The translations under genes were made by a program, and so were the position numbers. A stretch of 6,577 nt of DNA from DASPKS01 sp035628035 (lineage in GTDB: Bacteria; Bacteroidota; Rhodothermia; Rhodothermales; Rubricoccaceae), in assembly GCA_035628035.1 (NCBI GenBank), contig DASPKS010000206.1, positions 1 to 6,577 of the forward strand. The letters run 5' to 3'. Positions 1 to 4,145 of the stretch are shown in pieces (the first letter of the stretch is position 1; the number at the start of each line of letters is the position of its first letter). The notes beneath the pieces are model-generated. The model searched no databases. It saw only the letters and a list, made by a program, of their open reading frames with translations, and had not been told where the DNA came from.

Positions 1-111
1 AGCGGCGTAGCCGCTCCCCCCTCCCCGCCGTCAACGGCCGTGCCCGCCGCCGTCGTAGCGGCCGCCGCCGTGGCGCGGGCGCTCCGCTGGACGGCCCTCC
101 CCATTGCCTGA
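1..111 (+). CDS. C-terminal end of an upstream gene (partial, uncertain)
   Basis: A frame is open from the first base to a TGA at 109-111 and would encode the last 36 residues of a protein whose start lies outside the window. The tail is rich in Ala, Pro and Val and ends in RWTALPIA. About 31 of 36 third positions are G or C, matching the codon bias of the neighbouring genes. A second frame is also open and ends with TGA at 117-119, overlapping the next ATG. It is Arg-rich with weaker third-position GC, so it is the less likely coding frame. No function can be assigned from this fragment. Confidence 0.4.
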   Translation, partial: SGVAAPPSPPSTAVPAAVVAAAAVARALRWTALPIA

Positions 112-115
112 GACC

Positions 116-328
116 ATGACCAAGTACCGCGTCACCCGTCGCAGGCGGTTCGTGGACGATGCCGAGCACGTCCCGGCTGCCTCCCGCCGCGAGGCCCTCG
201 ACGGCGCCCTCGAATCCCGCCGGAGGGGCTACGACGTCGCCTTTGCCGAGCAGTGGATCGACGGGGGCTGGGACGTGATCGCGGACCGCGCCTACCTCGT
301 CCGCCCCTCCTTCGCCTCGCCCCGATGA
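116..328 (+). CDS. Small hypothetical protein, 70 aa
   Basis: I do not recognise this protein. It begins MTKYRVTRRRRF, has a basic N-terminus, an acidic and Ala-rich middle, and a Trp-containing segment (EQWIDGGWDV) that could form a small beta-alpha fold. The ATG at 116 is preferred over an in-frame TTG at 104, because the TTG would overlap the upstream frame and the ATG follows its stop directly. The gene ends in ATGA, so its stop overlaps the start of the next gene by 4 bases, which supports translational coupling. No membrane segment or signal peptide is visible. Its position before the replication genes suggests an early accessory phage protein, but that is inference from context only. 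Confidence 0.6.
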   Translation: MTKYRVTRRRRFVDDAEHVPAASRREALDGALESRRRGYDVAFAEQWIDGGWDVIADRAYLVRPSFASPR

Positions 329-804
329 ACCCCTCTCTCCGCCCTCCCGCCGTCCCGCCCGCCCCCGACGCCGAGCAGCCGACGGCTGAGCGTACCGCCT
401 GCCCCGTGTGTGACGGCGACGGCGAGGTGTACGTGGGCACCTCCGTCCCCGACTGCGAGCCCGTCGAAACCTGCGAGTGCTGCAACGGGAGCGGCTTCCT
501 CCCGACACCGGAGGAGATCATCGAACTCCGCCGGGATGCCATATGCGCAGCCGGGGACTTGAAGGCCGCCGAGTGGGAGCGAAAGGAGGTGATGGGGGCG
601 CTCCTGGCGGAGCGGGCGCGGCTCCGAACCATCAGCGACGCGGCTTCCGCGCTCGCCGCCCGGCTCCGGGAGATAGAAGCTCACCCGTCCTACCTCGGCG
701 TGTTCACGTCGGCGATGATCCACGGGTGCGGCTACGACGGCCCGAACTACGGCGAGCAACTAGAAGCCCTCGACGCTGCCCTTGCCACAGAGGTGCCCGC
801 ATGA
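325..804 (+). CDS. DnaJ-like zinc-finger protein with coiled coil, 159 aa
   Basis: The protein starts at the ATG that overlaps the preceding stop (ATGA). Residues 1-22 are a Pro/Ala-rich leader. Two CxxCxGxG motifs follow: C26-PV-C29-DGDG and C50-EC-C53-NGSG. This is the repeat type that binds zinc in the cysteine-rich domain of DnaJ, so a single two-repeat zinc-binding hairpin is expected. Residues about 63-115 are charged and helix-prone (LRRDAICAAGDLKAAEWERK onward), probably a coiled coil. The C-terminus is less charged. There is no J domain, so this is not a full DnaJ co-chaperone. Small phage proteins with such isolated zinc motifs occur near replication genes, but their role is mostly unknown. 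It may bind DNA or protein partners. The stop overlaps the next ATG. Confidence 0.7.
   Translation: MNPSLRPPAVPPAPDAEQPTAERTACPVCDGDGEVYVGTSVPDCEPVETCECCNGSGFLPTPEEIIELRRDAICAAGDLKAAEWERKEVMGALLAERARLRTISDAASALAARLREIEAHPSYLGVFTSAMIHGCGYDGPNYGEQLEALDAALATEVPA
790..795 (+). promoter_or_regulatory. Shine-Dalgarno site GAGGTG for the gene at 801
   Basis: GAGGTG lies five bases (CCCGC) upstream of the ATG at 801. The same block, GAGGTGCCC followed by CGC, recurs at 3282-3293 in front of the GTG chosen for the replication initiator. It therefore helps decide both starts. Several other genes in the window show no such site. Confidence 0.6.
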
Positions 805-1088
805 ACGCCCCCCTCCCCTACTCCGAACGGGAGCGCCTCCGCCGCCTCGAAGCCGAGGAGAACGACCTCATCACCGAGATCACCTCGGCGCGGCGGGGCT
901 CCCGTCGGCGCCTCTCCGCCGAGGCCCGGCTGCGCGAGATCGCCCCCACGCTCGACGCCCTCCAGGCCCGCCTCGACGCCGAAGAACGGCGTGCCGAAGA
1001 ACTCCCCACCCCCGCCGCCCCGTCCGCCGCCTCCGGTGCCCTGTCCGTCGGGCGTGGCGCGCGGGGGGCGGCCACGGCCACCGCCTGA
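801..1088 (+). CDS. Small coiled-coil hypothetical protein, 95 aa
   Basis: The start ATG overlaps the stop of the zinc-finger gene by 4 bases and has a good Shine-Dalgarno site. Residues about 8-68 are almost uninterrupted charged helix, with leucines in heptad-like spacing (ERERLRRLEAEENDLITEIT, then EARLREIAPTLDALQARLDA). This predicts a coiled coil broken by a basic Arg/Ser stretch near residue 30. From residue 69 the tail is low-complexity Ala, Pro, Ser and Gly and probably disordered. I recognise no family. The coiled coil could mediate dimerisation or pairing with the helical part of the preceding protein; this is speculative. The gene is real by codon bias and by its tight junctions on both sides. 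Confidence 0.6.
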   Translation: MNAPLPYSERERLRRLEAEENDLITEITSARRGSRRRLSAEARLREIAPTLDALQARLDAEERRAEELPTPAAPSAASGALSVGRGARGAATATA

Positions 1089-1102
1089 GACCGCCTGAGA
1101 CG
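1081..1102 (+). repeat. Tandem GCCTGAGAC junction repeat
   Basis: CCGCCTGAGA occurs twice in tandem (1081-1090 and 1091-1100). The first copy carries the stop of the coiled-coil gene. The core GCCTGAGACC also occurs at 106-115, again across a stop codon and just before a start codon. Confidence 0.6.
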
Positions 1103-1105
1103 ACC

Positions 1106-1777
1106 GTGACCCGCCCGCTCGCCATATTCCTCTACAGCCGCACCGGGAACGCCGCGCGCCCGTGGGCGGAAGCCGGATACGAGTGCCTGTGCGTGGACGC
1201 CGCGCACTCCATCCGGGCCGGCGACGCCGGGCGGGTGGAAGAGGTGGGCGACGGGCTCCTGCGGTTCGTGTGGGGCGACGCCCGTTCGTGGACGCCGCCG
1301 GAGGGCCGGCGCCCGCTGTTCGTCGGCGTCGAGAGCCCCTGCACGGACCTCGCCGGGAGCGGCGCGCGGGACTTCAGCCGGAAGGGGCTCGCCCTCCTCT
1401 GCGACGGGCTCGCGCTGTTCAGCGCCGGGTACACCGTGGCCTCGTGGAGCGGGGCCCCGTTCTACTGCGAGAACCCCGTCGGCGTCGTCTCGACGCACTT
1501 CCGCCGGCCCGACCACACGTTCGACCCGTGCGACTTCGCCGGGTACGCCGACGACCCCGCCGCCGAAGCCTACACCAAGCGCACCTGCCTGTGGGTGGGG
1601 AACGGGTTCGTGATGCCGGAGAAGCGCCCGGTGCCCCCCGTCCACGCGAGCAAGATGCACCGGCTCCCCCCGTCCCCGGAGCGGCAGGCCCTCCGCTCCG
1701 CTACGCCGCTCGGCTTCGCCCGCGCCGTCTTCCTCGCCAACCACCGCCCCGCCATCCCCTGTGGCGTTGCCGCCTGA
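1106..1777 (+). CDS. Short phage-type cytosine-C5 DNA methyltransferase-like protein
   Basis: The 223-aa product resembles the compact phage branch of C5-cytosine methyltransferases, which transfer a methyl group from S-adenosylmethionine to cytosine in DNA. Visible landmarks in order are FLYSRTGNAARPWAEAGYE at residues 8-26 (position of the SAM-binding motif I), VDAAHS at 30-35, GDAR at 57-60, ESPCTD at 76-81 (the Pro-Cys of catalytic motif IV, Cys79), and CENPVG at 121-126 (the Glu-Asn-Pro of motif VI). A block ending RTCLWVGNGF at 159-168 is typical of these phage proteins. Motif I is degenerate (SRTG rather than the usual GxG after an acidic or hydrophobic strand). No obvious target-recognition domain is present and the protein is shorter than classical enzymes. 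The GTG at 1106 is the best start, since earlier in-frame starts would overlap the preceding gene widely. A likely role is self-modification against host restriction. Activity is uncertain. Confidence 0.75.
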   Translation: MTRPLAIFLYSRTGNAARPWAEAGYECLCVDAAHSIRAGDAGRVEEVGDGLLRFVWGDARSWTPPEGRRPLFVGVESPCTDLAGSGARDFSRKGLALLCDGLALFSAGYTVASWSGAPFYCENPVGVVSTHFRRPDHTFDPCDFAGYADDPAAEAYTKRTCLWVGNGFVMPEKRPVPPVHASKMHRLPPSPERQALRSATPLGFARAVFLANHRPAIPCGVAA

Positions 1778-1838
1778 CCCCCCTCCCCCGTGGGGGCCGG
1801 TCGCCCCCGCCGGGCACCCCCCGTAACCCGCCACGACG
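1778..1838 (+). promoter_or_regulatory. C-rich intergenic leader with TAACCC element
   Basis: This 61-base gap is strongly C-rich. It contains a small CCCC-CGTG-GGGG hairpin (1785-1796) with no following T-run, so it is not a convincing terminator. Near its end it has GCACCC (1814-1819), TAACCC (1824-1829) and CCAC four bases before the ATG at 1839. The same three elements in the same order lie before the SSB gene. They may be promoter or leader elements; no standard -35/-10 pair is visible. Confidence 0.25.
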
Positions 1839-2291
1839 ATGCCGCTCCCGCTCGAGATCACCGCCCCCGTCAGCGAAGACGGCCGCCTGCCCGACGGGTA
1901 TCGGCGGCAGCTCGCCTCGACGCTCGCCCTCTACCGGGGGCGGGAGGTGCGGATCCAGGTCTCCGGGCCGAAGCGGACGACCGCCGCCAACTCCTATTAC
2001 TGGGGCGTCGTCATCAAGGAGATCCGGGCCGCGATGGCGGAGGCGGGGAAGGCGGTGCCGGCGTGGGCGATCCACGAGCACTTCAAGGGGAAGTACCTCG
2101 ACGTCCAGCCCGAGGAGGCGGAAGTGGACGGGCACCACTACACCCGCGAGCCCTCTACGGCCTCGCTCGACTCCACCACGTTCTTCGATTACGTCGAGGC
2201 GATCCGCAACGACGAGCTCGTGCTCGGCCTCGGTTGCGTGATCCCCGACCCCGACCCGAGCTACCGCTCCTACAAGATCGCTGAGCCGTGA
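1839..2291 (+). CDS. NinB-like phage recombination-associated protein
   Basis: The 150-aa product has the hallmarks of the phage family related to lambda NinB (Orf), a DNA-binding recombination mediator. It has a strand-rich start, REVRIQVSGPKR at residues 35-46, then TTAANSYYWGVVIKEI at 47-62. This corresponds to the usual Arg-Ser-x-x-Gln-Asn-x-Tyr-Tyr-Trp segment, with Gln-Asn replaced by Ala-Asn. Next come IHEHFKGKYL at 78-87, STASLDSTTFFDYVEAIR at 106-123, and a C-terminal IPDPDP at 135-140, all in the family order. Members usually lie among phage recombination and replication genes beside SSB, as here. By analogy it would help load a recombinase on SSB-coated strands. That role is inferred, and assignment to NinB itself rather than a sister family is uncertain. 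The start has no clear Shine-Dalgarno site. Confidence 0.65.
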   Translation: MPLPLEITAPVSEDGRLPDGYRRQLASTLALYRGREVRIQVSGPKRTTAANSYYWGVVIKEIRAAMAEAGKAVPAWAIHEHFKGKYLDVQPEEAEVDGHHYTREPSTASLDSTTFFDYVEAIRNDELVLGLGCVIPDPDPSYRSYKIAEP

Positions 2292-2343
2292 GGCTCCCCA
2301 CGTTCGGAGGGCATCCGAGCACCCATAACCCTCAACCACAGCC
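2292..2343 (+). promoter_or_regulatory. Leader before SSB gene: hairpin and TAACCC element
   Basis: The gap holds a 7-bp hairpin (2302-2308 pairing with 2314-2320, loop GGGCA, one G-T pair) and then GCACCC, TAACCC (2326-2331) and CCAC four bases before the ATG. No T-run follows the hairpin, so it is not a clear terminator. The ordered elements match those at 1814-1834. A promoter or translation-leader role is possible but unproven. Confidence 0.3.
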
Positions 2344-2955
2344 ATGAGCTTCGTAGTCACAGGCACCCAGGAAGGCACCTTCACCCCCGCCCCCGCCGGC
2401 ACCCACAACGCCGTCTGCGTGGACGTGGTGGACCTCGGCATCCAGATGACCGGGTTCGGGGAGAAGCACCGGGCCCGGTTCGTGTGGGAGATCGAGGAGC
2501 GGAACCCCGAGAACGGGAAGCCCCACCTCGTCTTCGCCACCATGAACGTGAGCCTCCACGAGAACAGCTCGATGGGGGACCTCCTCCGCCGGTGGCGGGG
2601 GAAGGACTTCACGGCGAAGGAGCTGGAGGGGTTCGACATCGAGAACGTCATCGGCGCCCCGTGCCTCCTCACCGTCGAGCACAACCAGAAGGACGGGAAG
2701 ACCTACGCCAACGTCGCCAGCGCGGTCCCCCTCCCGAAGTCGATGCCTCGGCTGGAAGCGTCGGGGACGTACGTGCGGGAGATCGACAAGGACAAAAGCA
2801 AGGACGTCCGCAGCAAGAACTACGTCGGCGACACCCGCGCGGGCGACACCCGCGCGCTCGCCCGCGAGGCCGCCGAAGTCCACGGCGGCGACGGCGGCGG
2901 CACCCCCGCCTACGGCGACAACTTCGCCGCCAACGGCGACGACCTGCCGTTCTGA
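2344..2955 (+). CDS. Phage single-stranded DNA-binding protein (SSB-like)
   Basis: The 203-aa protein matches the layout of phage SSB-like proteins. Residues about 1-140 are a beta-rich region expected to form an OB fold (MSFVVTGTQEGTFTPAPAGT, RARFVWEIEE, NVIGAPCLLTVEHNQKDGKT, YANVASAVPLPKSM). A charged, then Gly/Ala-rich linker follows, and the protein ends GDDLPF. That tip closely resembles the acidic DDDIPF tail that bacterial SSBs use to recruit partner enzymes. The expected role is to coat single strands at the phage fork and to recruit replication and recombination partners, possibly the NinB-like neighbour upstream. The linker contains a perfect tandem duplication GDTRA-GDTRA. The start ATG has no Shine-Dalgarno site. 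The family call rests on overall pattern, the tail and the gene neighbourhood, so the fold is inferred. Confidence 0.75.
   Translation: MSFVVTGTQEGTFTPAPAGTHNAVCVDVVDLGIQMTGFGEKHRARFVWEIEERNPENGKPHLVFATMNVSLHENSSMGDLLRRWRGKDFTAKELEGFDIENVIGAPCLLTVEHNQKDGKTYANVASAVPLPKSMPRLEASGTYVREIDKDKSKDVRSKNYVGDTRAGDTRALAREAAEVHGGDGGGTPAYGDNFAANGDDLPF
2827..2856 (+). repeat. 15-bp perfect tandem repeat in SSB linker
   Basis: GGCGACACCCGCGCG occurs twice back to back and encodes GDTRA twice. The unit length is a multiple of three, so the frame is kept. It lies in the flexible linker before the acidic tail, where length changes are usually tolerated. Confidence 0.8.
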
Positions 2956-3016
2956 CCCCTCACTCCGCGTTGCCCGGTACCGCCTGCAAGAGCGGGCGCG
3001 CCGGGCGACGCGGGGG

Positions 3017-3301
3017 ATGTACTGCCCCGATGGCTACCACCTCCACCACTGGTCGTACCGGTTCGAGCACTGGCGGGACGTCTTCGCGATCCCGCCCAAG
3101 ATGCACGCGCGCCTCCACGGCACGCTCGTCTACGACCCGGCCGCGATGTGCTTCCGGGTCCGACGGGCGGACGGCCTGCCGGGGGCGCTGCTGGACACCA
3201 AACCGAAGCACCGCGCCCACCTGGAGCGGGTCCTGAATGTCCCCGCGAATGACGGCCCCCCCGACGCCTTCGCCGCCCACCGAGGTGCCCCGCGTGCCTG
3301 A
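3017..3301 (+). CDS. Small HNH-like phage protein, 94 aa
   Basis: The protein carries GYHLHHWSY at residues 6-14, HWRDVFAIPPKMHARLHG at 18-35, and LLDTKPKHRAHLERVL further on. Small phage proteins with this order (His-His-Trp-Ser-Tyr, Asp-Val, His-x3-His, Leu-Leu-Asp-Thr-Lys) are common and resemble the metal site of HNH nucleases, though they are short and nuclease activity is generally not shown. It could be a small DNA nuclease or a structural relic of one. The ATG at 3017 has a G-run directly before it and no proper Shine-Dalgarno spacing. The frame stays open upstream to 2954 with protein-like sequence (RYRLQERARRATRG), where the only start-like codon is a CTG at 2984, so the true N-terminus may be longer. 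The gene ends inside the start region of the initiator gene. Confidence 0.65.
   Translation: MYCPDGYHLHHWSYRFEHWRDVFAIPPKMHARLHGTLVYDPAAMCFRVRRADGLPGALLDTKPKHRAHLERVLNVPANDGPPDAFAAHRGAPRA
3282..3287 (+). promoter_or_regulatory. Shine-Dalgarno site GAGGTG for the replication initiator
   Basis: GAGGTG lies six bases before the GTG at 3294 and supports that start over the upstream ATGs at 3237 and 3249. The same GAGGTGCCC context precedes the ATG at 801. Confidence 0.55.
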
Positions 3302-4145
3302 CGAACTCCTCCTGTCGAAGCTCCCCGCCCCGGCCCTCCGGCTGTGGCTGGCCGTGCGGAAGTGCCAGGGGTGCAACGAGACCTCGTGGCACCCGTTCTC
3401 GACGTACGCCCGCATGGCCGACGTGAAGCCGAAGCTCGTCTACGAGCTCCTCAACTTCCTGGTCGAGTGGGGGTGGCTGGAGAGGGGCGACGGGAAGCAC
3501 GTCGCCTGCCGCGTCGGGCGCGTCTACGACGCCGGGAAGCGGGGGGGTGCGAGGCATGAGACTACCCCCAAAGAAGGGGGTACTTCGGGTACCCCCTTCT
3601 TTGGGGGTACCGATACCCCCAAAGAAGGGGTACCGACTACCCCCGCTTTGGGGGTATCCACTAATCCAGAAAGAATCCAGAAAGAATCCAGTCACCGCGC
3701 GACGCGCAGAGCGAAGCCTCGGACGAAGCCCACCACGGGCCCTGTGTTCGAGGAGTTCTGGGACACCTACGGCCACAAGACCGGGAGCCGGAAGAAGGCC
3801 GAGGCGAAGTGGAACCGGCTCAGCCGCTCGACGCGGGAGCGGATCATGGCTCACCTCCCCGCCTTCATCGCGGCCCACCCCGACAAGCACTACCGACCGT
3901 ACCCGACGACGTACCTCACCCAGGAGCGGTGGCTCGACGAGGAGCTCCCGCTGCGTGGGGGTGCGGACCTCGACCTCTCCGGGACCTTCACCGAGACGCA
4001 GCGGGCCGCCGTCCTCCGCCTCCACCCATCGCTGACGCCGGAGGACTTCTACGCCGCCGGCCGCGACCCCAGGAGCGGCGAGCCGCTGTTCCGCCTCTTC
4101 CCCGAGAAGCGCACCGCCCTCCTCAACGGCGCCGCCCATGCGTAA
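3294..4145 (+). CDS. O-type phage replication initiator with internal origin
   Basis: The 283-aa product has the two-domain layout of lambda O and P22 gp18-like initiators. Residues 1-78 (PDELLLSKLPAPALRLWLAV, then STYARMADVKPKLVYELLNF, WGWLERGDGKHVACRVG) look like a winged helix that binds origin DNA. Residues 79-150 are a hydrophilic linker containing four T-P-x-x-G units, encoded by the iterons. Residues 152-218 match the C-terminal block seen in phage initiators (FEEFWDTYGHKTGSRKKAEA, ending YRPYPTTYLTQERWLDEEL). This block probably contacts the helicase or its loader. The remaining C-terminal part (FTETQRAAVLRLHPSLTPED) is helical. The GTG at 3294 is chosen for its Shine-Dalgarno site and 8-base overlap with the preceding gene. 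The ATG at 3237 would add 19 residues of Pro/Thr-rich leader and remains possible. The stop overlaps the helicase start by 8 bases. The iterons may let the protein autoregulate its own transcript, an inference. Confidence 0.8.
   Translation: MPDELLLSKLPAPALRLWLAVRKCQGCNETSWHPFSTYARMADVKPKLVYELLNFLVEWGWLERGDGKHVACRVGRVYDAGKRGGARHETTPKEGGTSGTPFFGGTDTPKEGVPTTPALGVSTNPERIQKESSHRATRRAKPRTKPTTGPVFEEFWDTYGHKTGSRKKAEAKWNRLSRSTRERIMAHLPAFIAAHPDKHYRPYPTTYLTQERWLDEELPLRGGADLDLSGTFTETQRAAVLRLHPSLTPEDFYAAGRDPRSGEPLFRLFPEKRTALLNGAAHA
3563..3582 (+). repeat. Iteron 1, forward orientation, 20 bp
   Basis: The unit is TACCCCC, AAAGAA, GGGGGTA: a 7-bp perfect inverted repeat around a 6-base asymmetric A-rich centre. 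It encodes the TPKEGG segment of the initiator. Confidence 0.85.
3590..3609 (-). repeat. Iteron 2, reverse orientation, 20 bp
   Basis: This unit is the exact reverse complement of iteron 1 (TACCCCC, TTCTTT, GGGGGTA on the + strand) and starts 27 bases after it. With iteron 1 it can form a stem of about 21 bp closed by a TTCGG loop at 3584-3588. It encodes TPFFGG. Confidence 0.85.
3614..3632 (+). repeat. Iteron 3, forward orientation, 19 bp
   Basis: The unit is TACCCCC, AAAGAA, GGGGTA. It matches iteron 1 but lacks one G of the right arm, and starts 24 bases after iteron 2. It encodes TPKEGV. Confidence 0.85.
3638..3656 (-). repeat. Iteron 4, reverse orientation, 19 bp
   Basis: On the + strand the unit is TACCCCC, GCTTT, GGGGGTA. 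It keeps both 7-bp arms and the TTT next to the right arm, as in iteron 2, but its centre is one base shorter and diverged. It starts 24 bases after iteron 3 and encodes TPALGV. Confidence 0.8.
3663..3691 (+). repeat. A-rich 11-bp tandem repeat, 2.6 copies
   Basis: AATCCAGAAAG occurs at 3663-3673 and 3674-3684, then AATCCAG at 3685-3691. It begins seven bases after the last iteron. The purine-rich upper strand and high A+T make it the natural candidate for the DNA unwinding element. It encodes NPERIQKESS in the initiator. Confidence 0.8.

Larger units (their letters stand above)
3563..3691 (+). other. Putative phage replication origin (iterons plus A-rich element)
   Basis: Four palindromic iterons (3563-3656) are followed at once by an A-rich tandem repeat (3663-3691, about 61% A+T over 3661-3691 in a window near 30%). 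The block lies in the linker-coding part of the initiator gene, directly before the helicase gene. This is the arrangement of lambda ori: four iterons bound by O, then an AT-rich stretch that melts. The sequence itself is unlike lambda. The origin role is inferred from architecture, not shown. Confidence 0.7.

Noticed and set aside
1785..1796. Rho-independent terminator after the methyltransferase gene
   Set aside because: The stem is only four pairs around CGTG and no T-run follows.
818..1861. Long minus-strand open frame (347 codons) opposite the methyltransferase gene
   Set aside because: It is an antisense shadow: the + strand carries recognisable methyltransferase motifs here, and the minus product is low-complexity Gly/Arg/Val with no domain.
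3563..3691. CRISPR array or tandem satellite as explanation of the repeats
   Set aside because: Units are 19-20 bp palindromes with spacers of only 4-7 bases, alternating orientation and in-frame coding, which fits iterons and not CRISPR spacing.
3547..4035. Alternative + frame over the iterons encoding PPKKG-type repeats
   Set aside because: The frame overlaps the initiator, which has family motifs on both sides of the repeats; after the repeats this frame becomes Ser/Arg/Pro low complexity.
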